Source: Anaerolineae bacterium (GTDB lineage Bacteria; Chloroflexota; Anaerolineae; Anaerolineales; UBA4823). From it: 64,000 nucleotides of DNA. The position numbers and the translations under genes are program-made. Location of the stretch: assembly GCA_003327455.1 (NCBI GenBank), contig QOQU01000005.1, positions 310,001 to 374,000 of the forward strand, read 5' to 3'. Shown in pieces: positions 8,227-17,049 of the stretch; positions within the stretch are counted from its first letter, which is position 1, and each line of letters begins with the position of its first letter. The notes beneath the pieces were generated by a model. That model did no database searches. It had not been told where the DNA came from and was given only the letters and a program-made list of their open reading frames with translations.

Positions 8227-10218
8227 ATGAGCGTTTACTTAAAGGATATTCCGTTAGATGAAGCTCTGGAGAGGTTATGGGAAGAATTAACTCGCCATGG
8301 CTGGGCTGGATTGCTGGGAAAAGAACAAATAAGAGTAGATGAGTACGCCTTAGATCGAGTGCTGGCAGAGCCGGTATGGGCAGCGATTTCCTCACCGCAT
8401 TATCACGGGGCAGCAATGGATGGCTTTGCAGTGCAGGCAGAGAGCACCAAAGGAGCAACCATTGCTGAGCCAATTGACCTGGAAGTTGGCAGGCAGGCTG
8501 TCTATGTAGATACGGGCGATCCGATCCCGGTCTGGGCGGATGCGGTGATCCCGATTGAAAATGTAGAACCCTTGACAGACCAGGCGACGATCTCACCCGA
8601 TATCCGTCATCCCAAACAAATCCGTATCCGCGCCGCGGTTGTTCCCTGGCAACATGTGCGCCCAATGGGGGAGGACATTGTTGCTACCCAACTGGTTCTC
8701 CCTTCGGGGCAAACGCTCCGAGCCGTAGATTTAGGTGCAATTGCTGCCAGTGGGCAGACCAGGGTGTGGGTGGCGCGCAAGCCTAAAGTGGCAGTTATTC
8801 CCACCGGTGATGAGTTGATCCCCATTGGCGAGGCGATCGAAGCAGGAAAAATTATTGAATTCAATTCCATTGTCCTGGCAGCCCAGATTCGTTCTTATGG
8901 AGGTGAAGCAACTCGATTCCCAATCGTTAAAGATCGCTTCGAAAGCATCCGAGAGGCGGTGTTGACGGCTGCCCAGACGCATGATCTGGTCTTGGTTAAC
9001 GCCGGTTCTTCGGCGGGCTCAGAGGACTACACCGCTAAGGTAATTGACTCGTTAGGATACGTTTTTGTGCACGGTGTTGCGGTTCGCCCCGGTCACCCGG
9101 TCGTTCTGGGGATGGTCAAACGTTCGGAAGCGGATGCTTCAGGACGACCTTATGTTCTGGTGGTTGGGGTGCCAGGTTATCCGGTTTCGGCAGCTTTAAC
9201 CAATGAGATCTTTGTCAAACCCATTCTGGAGCGCTGGTTGGGAAAACCTTCCAGCAGTCAACCGAGCGTTTCTGCCATGATCACGAAAAAAATCACTTCT
9301 CCAGGTGGTGATGATGATTATGTGCGGGTGGTGGTGGGCAAAGTAGGCGAACGAGTTTATGCTGCCCCCCTTTCTCGAGGCGCGGGGGTGATTACCTCTC
9401 TGGTACAGGCAGATGGAATCGTGGTTGTGCCACGCGGCGTTCAAGGTCTAGAAGCTGGCGAACGGGTGCAAGTACAGATGATCCGCCCAATAGAAGATAT
9501 TGAAAGAACGATTCTTGCTATCGGATCGCACGATGTCGGGTTAGATGTGCTTGCTCAGTTTTTAGCCCGGCATCAACGTCGCCTGGTTTCTGCAAATGTG
9601 GGCAGTTTGGGAGGCTTAATCGCCCTGCGTAGAGGAGAAGCCCATCTTGCCGGCTCTCATCTGCTGCATCCTGAAAGCGGTGTGTATAACCTGCCCTATA
9701 TTCGTCAATATCTCCCAAATCGGGCGGTTGTGATCGTCGGTTTTGCGAATCGGATGCAGGGATTGATCGTGCCGAAAGGCAATCCGCAAGGTTTGAGATC
9801 TTTGGCAGATCTTACCCGAGAGGATGTGCGCTTTGTCAATCGCCAGAGCGGTGCCGGCACCCGTGTTCTTCTGGATTACCACTTGAGACAATCAGGCATT
9901 GATCCGCATCTGATTCGGGGATACGAAGCTCAGGAATTTACCCATTTGGCGGTTGCGGCAGCGGTTGCCTCGGGCAGAGCGACCTGTGGATTGGGCATTG
10001 CTGCGGCTGCACAGGCGTTAGACCTGGACTTTATCCCCTTATTCTCTGAAGAGTATCATCTCGTATTTCCTCGCGAATCTTATGAGGATAGCTTAGTCAA
10101 GCCTCTCTTAGATGTTCTTCATGACGGGGAGTTCCGCCAGACAATTCAGAAATTACCAGGTTATGACATCGAACCGATGGGAAAAGTGATTGCCAGTCTG
10201 GAGGGTAGCGAAAATTGA
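8227..10218 (+). CDS. MoeA fused to a periplasmic-binding-protein-like (molybdate/LysR-effector type) domain
   Basis: A 663-residue two-part protein. Residues 1-415 are a second, divergent MoeA (HGAAMDGFAVQAES; VIPTGDELIP; VNAGSSAGSEDYTAK; VGVPGYPVSAALT). Residues about 425-655 are a PBP-like domain as found C-terminal in a known class of MoeA proteins and in ModE/LysR-type effector domains (IGSHDVGLDVLAQFL, GSHLLHPESGVYN, NRQSGAGTRVLLD, GLGIAAAAQALDL). No signal peptide is present, so it is cytosolic. It may bind molybdate or tungstate and hand it to a MoeA active site; this is inference. It follows moeA directly and is likely in the same transcript. MoeA pairs are sometimes split between molybdenum and tungsten in other organisms. 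Confidence 0.9.
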   Translation: MSVYLKDIPLDEALERLWEELTRHGWAGLLGKEQIRVDEYALDRVLAEPVWAAISSPHYHGAAMDGFAVQAESTKGATIAEPIDLEVGRQAVYVDTGDPIPVWADAVIPIENVEPLTDQATISPDIRHPKQIRIRAAVVPWQHVRPMGEDIVATQLVLPSGQTLRAVDLGAIAASGQTRVWVARKPKVAVIPTGDELIPIGEAIEAGKIIEFNSIVLAAQIRSYGGEATRFPIVKDRFESIREAVLTAAQTHDLVLVNAGSSAGSEDYTAKVIDSLGYVFVHGVAVRPGHPVVLGMVKRSEADASGRPYVLVVGVPGYPVSAALTNEIFVKPILERWLGKPSSSQPSVSAMITKKITSPGGDDDYVRVVVGKVGERVYAAPLSRGAGVITSLVQADGIVVVPRGVQGLEAGERVQVQMIRPIEDIERTILAIGSHDVGLDVLAQFLARHQRRLVSANVGSLGGLIALRRGEAHLAGSHLLHPESGVYNLPYIRQYLPNRAVVIVGFANRMQGLIVPKGNPQGLRSLADLTREDVRFVNRQSGAGTRVLLDYHLRQSGIDPHLIRGYEAQEFTHLAVAAAVASGRATCGLGIAAAAQALDLDFIPLFSEEYHLVFPRESYEDSLVKPLLDVLHDGEFRQTIQKLPGYDIEPMGKVIASLEGSEN

Positions 10219-10336
10219 CATAAATCTTATGTTTATTGTCGATTTATTGGTGTAAAATTACGCTGGTTAGTTTGTGCAGGATTTTACAAACTACTTGAGC
10301 TTGTTAATTCACTCGTGATCTTAACAGGAGGTCAAC

Positions 10337-10807
10337 ATGCCACTAACAGCCGGAAACCAGGCTCCAGACTTCTCCCTGGCGGATGAGAACGGCGACTTGC
10401 GGCGGTTATCGGATTACCGTGGCAAAGTGGTCGTTTTGTATTTCTACCCGAAGGATGACACCCCTGGATGTACCACAGAAGCCTGCGGCTTTCGCGATCA
10501 GTATGAGGACTATAAAAGAGCGGGTGTAGTGGTGATCGGGATCAGTCCGGATGATATAAAAAAGCACCAAAAGTTCAAGACCAAATATAACTTGCCTTTC
10601 ACCTTGCTTGCAGATACAGACCATTCGGTGTGCGAGGCATATGGGGTTTGGGGACGCAAAAAGTTCATGGGTAAAGAATACGATGGTGTTTTTCGAACAA
10701 CCTTCCTGATCGGCAAAGATGGGACGATTTTGCGCGTTTTTGAAAACGTTAAACCCGAAGGACATAGCCAGGAAATCCTGAAGGTTCTGGATGAGATCAA
10801 GGAATAA
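10337..10807 (+). CDS. bcp: Peroxiredoxin, Bcp/PrxQ type
   Basis: A 156-residue thioredoxin-dependent peroxidase that reduces hydrogen peroxide and organic peroxides in the cytoplasm. The motif PKDDTPGCTTEACGFRD places the peroxidatic Cys at 45 and the resolving Cys at 50, the classic PrxQ spacing. Full family length. The ATG has a strong AGGAGGT site 6 bases upstream. The 118-base gap before it contains TGTAAAAT (10251-10258), a weak extended -10. The next gene, a sensor kinase, starts 58 bases later, so a shared transcript is possible. Confidence 0.95.
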   Translation: MPLTAGNQAPDFSLADENGDLRRLSDYRGKVVVLYFYPKDDTPGCTTEACGFRDQYEDYKRAGVVVIGISPDDIKKHQKFKTKYNLPFTLLADTDHSVCEAYGVWGRKKFMGKEYDGVFRTTFLIGKDGTILRVFENVKPEGHSQEILKVLDEIKE

Positions 10808-10864
10808 GGTTTGGGTAATACGGTTTTAAAATAACAGAGTGAGCCTTTTCAGGAGTGAAATGCG

Positions 10865-12667
10865 TTGCCGATGAAAGGTACAGTTTGGTTTTGGATGGGC
10901 GTTGTTGCAGTGGCGATCCTGTTCGGGGGAGCGGTGGTTGATCTGCCCATTTCCGGATTTTCAAAGGGGGTGGTGATACTTCTAGGGTTGCTGAGCGGCG
11001 GAGCACTTCTTGCCCTCTGGCGACAAAATGCGCGGAAAAACCACCAGGTTCAGGAGCTGGATAAGAAACTGCGGGCTATCGAAGACCAATCCCTTGCGAA
11101 ATATGAGAACATCGTCCGCATTACCCAACGCTTTGCCACTGCCACGGATGAAGCCCAGATTCTAAACGGCGCTTTGGAGTTGATGCTTGAACTGATCAAT
11201 GCCAGAGCTGCCAGCTTCACCTTGATAGATGAATTGGGAGCTACTCTGGGTACCCGCGTTCAGGGTGAATTGCCGCCAGAGGTCTCGAAGGATTGGTTGG
11301 AGTATCTAAGCTCGCCCTCGATACGCAAAAAATGTCCAAATTGCCAGCAAACCGAATCGCGGACAGATCAATGCCCCTTGCTCTACGGTAGCCATGATCA
11401 ACTGTGCATTTATTGTGTGCCTATCCAACGTTTGGGTCAAGAAATGGGAGTCTTTCATCTTTTTCTATCCCGAGATACCCAAATTGGGCGCGAACAGGGC
11501 TATTTACTGCGCCTGATCAGTGATCAGACTGCCCTGGCATTGGAAGGAGCGCGACTGCGTTCGCGAGAAGAAAATGCTCATCTACAACTCGAATCGGTCA
11601 AGCATAACCTGGATGTAGGCTTTTTTATTGATGAACTGCTGAAAGGATTAGGGCGTGGACTTGGGGTACAGAGTGCGATCGTATCGGTTTGGGATTACCG
11701 TCTCAAGAAACCAATCAAGGAATTCTCTCTTGGAACGATCAGCGCGGCGCAAAAAGACCAGTTTTATGGATTTTTATCTCGCAGAAACCTTGCAAGGCTG
11801 GAGAAGACCCAGAACTCCTTGACGATAGAGGAGAACGGGGTGCGCTCAACACGCTCCCTTTTCACGATTCCGATTCCTCTTGACCGCAGAGATTTAAGAG
11901 GGATTTTACAGATTGTCGTGCCGGGCACACAGCAATTTAACTCAAAGCAGGAAGAAATGCTGAACGCTATCGTTACTCAGATCTCCTTTCTTTTGCAGAA
12001 CGCCAATTTGCTTGCCGAAGTTGAAATTAAGGCGATTTTACAGGAACGCATTCGCCTAGCACGCGAAATTCACGATGGACTTGCCCAAACCCTGGGCTTT
12101 TTGAAGCTCAAAGTATCCCAATTGCGGGCGTATTTAGAACAAGGGGAGATCGAACGCGCCAGTCAGACTACGCAATTGCTGCATGAAGCGATCAGCGATG
12201 CTTATATCGAAGCTCGCCATGCTATCGATCAACTGCGCATTTCGATTTACGACGCTCCCCTGGCGGAGTTGTTACAGGAAACGCTGGATGAATTCCGTGA
12301 AAGCAGTGGAATTCCCTGTGAGTACACGGTAGAGCCGACGGACTTGCGCTTGCCGGTAGAAATCAACGCCCAACTGGTGCGCATTGTCCAGGAGTCGCTT
12401 AGTAATGTACGTAAGCATGCTCATGCTCATCAGGTGCAAATCCAGACAGCCATTAAGGGGGATTGGTTAATCCTTGAGGTGCGGGATGATGGCGTGGGAT
12501 TCCAGCCCGAAGAAGTCAGCCGTCATTCCCAGTATGGACTGCGAGGAATGCAGGAACGGGCTGAAATGATCGGCGCTGAACTCCAAATTATCAGTCAACC
12601 GAACCAGGGGGCAACCGTCCAAATTCGATTACCGCTATCTCAGTTGGAGAGGAGCTGGCAGACATGA
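10865..12667 (+). CDS. NarL-type sensor histidine kinase with Cys-rich GAF domain
   Basis: A 600-residue sensor. Two hydrophobic segments (about 5-25 and 34-52) anchor it, followed by a short coiled coil, a GAF domain (about 80-230), a second GAF-like region (240-380), a HisKA_3 phosphoacceptor box REIHDGLAQTLG (His403) and an ATPase domain (NVRKHAHA, VRDDGVGFQ, YGLRGMQERA). Inside the first GAF are five cysteines: C157-x2-C160, C170 and C181-x2-C184. That pattern could bind Fe-S or Zn or form disulfides, but this is inference. The TTG start at 10865 lies 9 bases after GGAG; the in-frame ATG at 10871 is an alternative. The stop overlaps the regulator gene by 4 bases (ATGA), so the two are translationally coupled. 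The oxidase cluster is next downstream. Confidence 0.92.
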   Translation: MPMKGTVWFWMGVVAVAILFGGAVVDLPISGFSKGVVILLGLLSGGALLALWRQNARKNHQVQELDKKLRAIEDQSLAKYENIVRITQRFATATDEAQILNGALELMLELINARAASFTLIDELGATLGTRVQGELPPEVSKDWLEYLSSPSIRKKCPNCQQTESRTDQCPLLYGSHDQLCIYCVPIQRLGQEMGVFHLFLSRDTQIGREQGYLLRLISDQTALALEGARLRSREENAHLQLESVKHNLDVGFFIDELLKGLGRGLGVQSAIVSVWDYRLKKPIKEFSLGTISAAQKDQFYGFLSRRNLARLEKTQNSLTIEENGVRSTRSLFTIPIPLDRRDLRGILQIVVPGTQQFNSKQEEMLNAIVTQISFLLQNANLLAEVEIKAILQERIRLAREIHDGLAQTLGFLKLKVSQLRAYLEQGEIERASQTTQLLHEAISDAYIEARHAIDQLRISIYDAPLAELLQETLDEFRESSGIPCEYTVEPTDLRLPVEINAQLVRIVQESLSNVRKHAHAHQVQIQTAIKGDWLILEVRDDGVGFQPEEVSRHSQYGLRGMQERAEMIGAELQIISQPNQGATVQIRLPLSQLERSWQT

Positions 12668-13305
12668 TCCGCATCGTGGTTGTTGATGACCATGCTTTGT
12701 TTCGCTCTGGCTTAATCAGCTTATTAAACGATATGGGGGAGTTTCAAGTGGTTGGAGAAGCTGCCAACGGGCGAGAGGCTCTGGATGTGATCCGCCAAAC
12801 CAAACCCGATATCGTCTTGATGGATGTGAATATGCCGGTGATGGGTGGGGTAGAAACTGTACGCGCATTGAAAAACCATGAACCTTGTCGAATTATCATG
12901 TTGACGATTTCAAAATCAGATGAAGATTTGATCAGCGCAATTTCGGCTGGGGCGGATGGCTATATTCTCAAAAACGCTTCTCCCGAAGACCTGAAGAAAG
13001 CGATTAACCAGGTATATCGCGGTCTGGGTGTGCTATCCCCCGAAGTAACCAAACAGGTGATGACTGCGGTAGCCAGTGGTAAAACTCCTCAGCAGGAAGT
13101 CGGGTTGAGCGCACGGGAAATTGAAGTGCTCTCCTGTCTGGCGCGCGGGTTAACCACTGCCCAAATCTCGAATGAACTCTTTATCTCGGAAAACACTGTC
13201 AAGACCCACGTTCGCCATATTCTCGAAAAACTGGAAGCTTCCAATCGAGTCGAAGCAACCCGTAAAGCGGTGCAAATGGGCTTGATCAGCGCGGCAGAAT
13301 ATTGA
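12664..13305 (+). CDS. NarL/FixJ-type response regulator
   Basis: A 213-residue regulator: receiver domain (acidic pair VVDDHALF, phospho-Asp in PDIVLMDVNMP near residue 54, switch Thr in MLTISK, Lys in YILKNAS) and a C-terminal LuxR-type HTH (LSAREIEVLSCLARGLTT, SENTVKTHVRHIL). It is the cognate partner of the overlapping kinase. The oxidase cluster starts about 130 bases later and is a plausible target, but no binding site was identified. A degenerate half-copy of this receiver lies immediately downstream in front of coxB. Confidence 0.95.
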   Translation: MIRIVVVDDHALFRSGLISLLNDMGEFQVVGEAANGREALDVIRQTKPDIVLMDVNMPVMGGVETVRALKNHEPCRIIMLTISKSDEDLISAISAGADGYILKNASPEDLKKAINQVYRGLGVLSPEVTKQVMTAVASGKTPQQEVGLSAREIEVLSCLARGLTTAQISNELFISENTVKTHVRHILEKLEASNRVEATRKAVQMGLISAAEY

Positions 13306-13314
13306 GTTTTGGGT

Positions 13315-13340
13315 GAGGGGTGATGAGAAAATCACCCCTC
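13315..13340 (+). terminator. Stem-loop after the response regulator
   Basis: Perfect 10-bp stem GAGGGGTGAT / ATCACCCCTC with a GAGAAA loop, 10 bases after the stop codon. No T-run follows, so termination would be weak or factor-dependent. Confidence 0.5.
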
Positions 13341-13380
13341 TGTGCTAGGTGACAATCCCTCGTTTATCGGTTGGGGGTGT

Positions 13381-13409
13381 ATGACAAACCGCTTCTTGTC
13401 TGATACATT
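13381..13409 (+). promoter_or_regulatory. Putative sigma-70-type promoter of the oxidase cluster
   Basis: ATGACA and TACATT separated by 17 bases, each one or two changes from consensus. The start would be near 13416, 23 bases before the receiver-like ORF. No other promoter is apparent before coxB. Confidence 0.4.
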
Positions 13410-13438
13410 AGAACTGAAAAACGAGCAGGAAGCAGGGC

Positions 13439-13876
13439 ATGTTTCGGAACTTCAATCGTTCTACGGTACGTGTACTCATCGCTTCAAACCATGCGCTCTT
13501 TCGACATGGTTTGATGAGTTTATTTAAGAAAAAAATGGGGGTGAAAGTCGAAATCGTTGGTGAAGTTACCGATTTTGAGAGTGCCAATCAGATTTTGGAA
13601 ACTCAGGCGGTGGATCTGGTAATCGTCGATTATGACGATGATCAACTCAATCGGGAGGATTTTCTTACCCGCTTTGTCGGCGGGGGAGGACAAAAACGGA
13701 TTATTCTCGTCTCCCTCTCCAACCCTGAGAGCGCCATGCTCTATGATCGGCGCGAACTGCCCCTTGCCCAGTTTGAAGCCTGGTTTGAAGGATGGCAAGC
13801 GGCGGGCGATGATTCGGCGGCAACAATGGCAGGGGCAGTTAGAAGTAAAGGAAAAAATCAAACAAGGAGTAACCGT
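13439..13876 (+). CDS. Degenerate receiver-like domain, in frame with and without a stop before coxB
   Basis: This 146-codon frame begins with ATG 13439 (AGGA 8 bases upstream) and resembles the receiver of the regulator just upstream: VRVLIASNHALFRHGLMSLF matches IRIVVVDDHALFRSGLISLL. The acidic pair DD has become SN, although an Asp-rich loop (VIVDYDDD) remains at the phospho-acceptor position. The second half of the receiver and the HTH output domain are missing. No stop codon separates it from coxB, so translation from 13439 would give a 481-residue receiver-CoxB fusion. The coxB start at 13877 has its own strong ribosome binding site, so this may instead be an upstream remnant. Both readings are open. 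Confidence 0.5.
13864..13869 (+). promoter_or_regulatory. Ribosome binding site that sets the coxB start
   Basis: AAGGAG lies 7 bases before ATG 13877. It supports independent initiation of coxB within the longer open frame that begins at 13439. Confidence 0.7.
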
Positions 13877-14884
13877 ATGAAGCATTTCGTAGTGGCAGGA
13901 TTTTTAGTTTTTGTCTTGACTGGTTTGCTCATATTAGGCGCTGGTCAGGTGCGGTTGCTACCGATAGCAGCCAGCGCCCAGGCTCAGCCCATCGATCAAC
14001 TCTTTCGCTTGATGTTCTTTGCCATTGCTTTCTTGTTTTCCTTGATTGTGGTCTTTATGCTCTATAGCATTGTGGTCTTCCGCCGCCGCAAGGGAGATGA
14101 AAGCGATGCGCGCCATGTCGAAGGAAACACCAGGCTTGAGGTGACCTGGACAACCATCCCGTTGATCATTGTTTTGGGTTTATCTTTCCTGGGCGCCAGA
14201 TCGCTTGCGGATGTTGAACGGGCTGACCCAAAGGCGCTGGAAGTGAATGTCATTGGGATGCAATGGACGTGGCGATTTGAATATCCGCGCTATGGGATTG
14301 TTTCCAATGAGCTGGTTTTGCCAGTCAATAAACAAGCCATTTTATATCTATCCTCGCAGGATGTCATTCACTCGTTTTGGGTACCTGAATTTCGGGTAAA
14401 GCAAGACTTATTACCCGGTGGAGAAGAATTTGTGCGCACCCTGCGCATCACACCAACAGAAATTGGCTCCTATAAGGTGCGCTGCGCCGAATTGTGCGGC
14501 ATTCGCCATGCCTATATGGAATCGCCTGTTGTTGTGGTTTCTCAAGCCGATTTCGATGTTTGGGTCGCGCAGCAGACGGGCGAGCCAACCGACCCGGTTG
14601 AACGCGGGCGAAAGTGGGCAAACCAGTATGGGTGTTTGTCCTGTCACTCCCTGGATGGTACAAAACTGGTTGGACCTACCTGGCTGGGTTTGTTCGGCTC
14701 TCAGGTGAAGCTGGCTGACGGAAGAACAGTGACTGCTGATGAGGCATATATTATTGAATCCATTCGCAACCCGGGAGCCGCAATTGTAGAGGGCTATCCC
14801 AATATCATGCCGGCGAACGTCGGTCAAGATTTGAGCGATGAACGCATTCAGGACATTATTGCTTTTCTCAAGACTTTACGCTAA
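13877..14884 (+). CDS. ctaC: Cytochrome c oxidase subunit II with fused cytochrome c (caa3 type)
   Basis: 335 residues from ATG 13877. An N-terminal hydrophobic segment (probable signal/anchor), then two membrane helices, then the CuA cupredoxin domain: His in VIHSFWVP and the cluster CAELCGIRHAYM supply the Cys, Cys, His and Met ligands. A C-terminal cytochrome c domain has CLSCH and a probable axial Met in NIMPANV. It takes electrons from a donor through heme c and CuA to subunit I, at the outer face of the membrane. It is the first gene of the oxidase cluster, 12 bases before subunit I. The frame is open upstream to 13439 through a receiver-like sequence. Confidence 0.93.
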   Translation: MKHFVVAGFLVFVLTGLLILGAGQVRLLPIAASAQAQPIDQLFRLMFFAIAFLFSLIVVFMLYSIVVFRRRKGDESDARHVEGNTRLEVTWTTIPLIIVLGLSFLGARSLADVERADPKALEVNVIGMQWTWRFEYPRYGIVSNELVLPVNKQAILYLSSQDVIHSFWVPEFRVKQDLLPGGEEFVRTLRITPTEIGSYKVRCAELCGIRHAYMESPVVVVSQADFDVWVAQQTGEPTDPVERGRKWANQYGCLSCHSLDGTKLVGPTWLGLFGSQVKLADGRTVTADEAYIIESIRNPGAAIVEGYPNIMPANVGQDLSDERIQDIIAFLKTLR

Positions 14885-14896
14885 GGGAGTGTGACC

Positions 14897-16810
14897 ATGA
14901 AAGAACGAGTTGGTCTGTTTCAAATTGGTTTGGTGCGCGGTTTGATTGGAATGCTCCTGGGGGTGATCATCGGTTTGGGTCTGGTCAGTGGCATTCGGGC
15001 ATTGCTCGGATTGCCAATCTGGAATCCTGAAGCCGCCTGGGTTGTAGCGGGGGTGTTTGGAACCATTGGCTTTATGTTGATGGTGGGCGTAATGCGGGAC
15101 TGGATCAAATGGGCACTCGGTGAAGAGACGCCAGATTTCCCCGAAAGCGACCCGCGCTTAAAGGGCCTGGCGAAATATCTCAGCGTGTCTTACGACCATA
15201 AAATTATTGGCATTCAATACGGGGTAACTGCGCTGATCGTCATCTCGCTGGCAGGGCTATTTGCGATCATCTTCCGCACTGAATTGATTGCGCCTGGCAT
15301 CCAATTCCTTCAGCCGCAAGATTACAACACAATCATGACATTGCACGGCATTGTCATGATTGGAGGCATGTTGTTGGGTGTTGGGGCAATGTCGAACTAT
15401 CTGGTTCCATTGCTGATCGGCGCCAATGATATGGCATTTCCGCGTTTGAATGCCTTTGCCTATTGGATTAACGTTCCGGCGGTTATCTTGCTGGTTGGGA
15501 CTCTGTTCATGGGAGGATTGGAGACAGGCTGGACCGGGTATCCGCCTCTCAGCAGCCGTGCCCCTCTGGGTACTCAATGGTTCTTACTGGGCGTTTATTT
15601 CATCGGTTTCTCCTCGATTTTCGGTGCCCTGAACATTGTTGCCACCGTGATGAAACTGCGGGCAAAAGGGATGACCTACTTCCGCATGCCGGTCTTTGTC
15701 TGGACAGCTGCTGCAACTGCCTTGATTGCTCTCACCGCAACCCAGTTAATTGGCTTGTCGTTTCAACTGGTTATGTTCGAACGTCTGTTTGGCATGGCTT
15801 TCTTTGAGCCGGCAAAGGGTGGCAATCCAATCCTTTTCCAGCATTTGTTCTGGTTCTATTCGCATCCCGCCGTCTACGTTTTTGTCCTGACCGGCCTGGG
15901 TGTGATCAGTGAACTGTTACCGGTCTTTGCACGCAAACCACTCTTTGGCTATCGCTGGGTGGCGCTATCTTCGTTTGGCATCGCTCTGGTTGGTTTTTTG
16001 GTCTGGGCGCATCACATGTTTACCTCAGGGATGGAGCCCTACCTGCGGGTGCCATTCATGTATAGCACCTTGCTGGTAGCAGTGCCGACCGGAGTTAAGT
16101 TCTTCAGTTGGGTGGCGACCATTTGGGAAGGGAAGCTTTCATTTGAAACACCCATGTTGTTTGTTCTGGGCGCCATTTCGATTTTCTTGCTGGGTGGTTT
16201 GAGCGGACCGCCGAATGGTGTGGTGGCGACCGATTTGCATTTACAGGATACATATTGGATCGTGGGTCACTTTCACGCGACGATGTTTGGCGGTTTCCTG
16301 TTCCCCTTCCTGGCAGCGATCTATTACTGGTTCCCCAAGATCACCGGGCGAATGTATAACGAGACTTTGGGTAAGATTCACTTTTACCTGATGTTGCCGG
16401 CTTTCTATGTGCAGTCCCTGGGACAGATGCAGGTGGGTTTGTTGGGGATGCGCCGCCGCATTGCCGACTATGATCCGGCGCTCCAAATTGAATTCAGCCA
16501 GTTATTGATTACGGTGGCTGCTTACGTTATCGGCATTTCGTTGATCATTGCCTTTATCAATTTCGCTTACAGTGCAGCGAAAGGAAAAGTGGTGACGACC
16601 AATGTCTGGCGCTCGCGCTCGCCGGAGTGGACGCTTTTGCCCTCGCCGATCCCTGCCCACAACTACACGGAGCCAATTGAAGTTGTTGGAGAACCCTATG
16701 ATTATGGGTTGGAAGGCGCAGTATATGTGCGTCCGATTTCGGCTGCTCCTCTTCGAGAAGGCACAGAGCCGGGTCTACCGCCTGACGCGGCGGTCGCCTC
16801 TGCAGATTGA
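14897..16810 (+). CDS. ctaD: Cytochrome c oxidase subunit I, A2-type heme-copper oxidase
   Basis: 637 residues from ATG 14897 (AAGGGAG 7 bases upstream; GTG 14891 is in frame but too close to that site). Ligands visible: heme a His in MTLHGIVMIG, CuB His and cross-linked Tyr in YSHPAVY, CuB His pair in WAHHMF, heme a3 and heme a histidines in GHFHATMFGG. The motif YSHPAVY, with Tyr-Ser before the His and no Glu, is the established mark of A2-type oxidases, as in Thermus and Rhodothermus caa3. Two extra hydrophobic segments precede the core (residues 1-75). It reduces oxygen to water and pumps protons. No subunit III domain is fused; that is a separate gene downstream. Confidence 0.96.
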   Translation: MKERVGLFQIGLVRGLIGMLLGVIIGLGLVSGIRALLGLPIWNPEAAWVVAGVFGTIGFMLMVGVMRDWIKWALGEETPDFPESDPRLKGLAKYLSVSYDHKIIGIQYGVTALIVISLAGLFAIIFRTELIAPGIQFLQPQDYNTIMTLHGIVMIGGMLLGVGAMSNYLVPLLIGANDMAFPRLNAFAYWINVPAVILLVGTLFMGGLETGWTGYPPLSSRAPLGTQWFLLGVYFIGFSSIFGALNIVATVMKLRAKGMTYFRMPVFVWTAAATALIALTATQLIGLSFQLVMFERLFGMAFFEPAKGGNPILFQHLFWFYSHPAVYVFVLTGLGVISELLPVFARKPLFGYRWVALSSFGIALVGFLVWAHHMFTSGMEPYLRVPFMYSTLLVAVPTGVKFFSWVATIWEGKLSFETPMLFVLGAISIFLLGGLSGPPNGVVATDLHLQDTYWIVGHFHATMFGGFLFPFLAAIYYWFPKITGRMYNETLGKIHFYLMLPAFYVQSLGQMQVGLLGMRRRIADYDPALQIEFSQLLITVAAYVIGISLIIAFINFAYSAAKGKVVTTNVWRSRSPEWTLLPSPIPAHNYTEPIEVVGEPYDYGLEGAVYVRPISAAPLREGTEPGLPPDAAVASAD

Positions 16811-16827
16811 GAGAAAGGAGACGAAAA

Positions 16828-17049
16828 ATGGAGAAAGATGTGGAACAGCGCAAAAAGCAAGCCTATGGGATTGGTTTAAGTGTGTTTATCTTGCTGGGTT
16901 TTCTCACCATTGGTGAATTTTTCTTAGGTAGTATTGCCGCCACCTGGTGGGTACCGTTGATGGGTGTTGCCCTGCTAAAGGCTTTCTTTGTTGTACGTGA
17001 TTATATGCATATCGGGCGTCTCTTTGTTAGCGTTGAGGAGGAAGAATGA
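16828..17049 (+). CDS. Small cytochrome c oxidase subunit (subunit IV-like)
   Basis: 73 residues from ATG 16828, with AAAGGAG 7 bases upstream. It has two membrane segments (about 15-35 and 38-60) ending in a charged tail with VRDYMHIG, a pattern seen in bacterial COX4/CtaF-type small subunits. It lies between subunits I and III, and its stop overlaps the subunit III start (ATGA at 17046). Assignment rests on size, topology and position rather than on strong motifs. Confidence 0.8.
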   Translation: MEKDVEQRKKQAYGIGLSVFILLGFLTIGEFFLGSIAATWWVPLMGVALLKAFFVVRDYMHIGRLFVSVEEEE

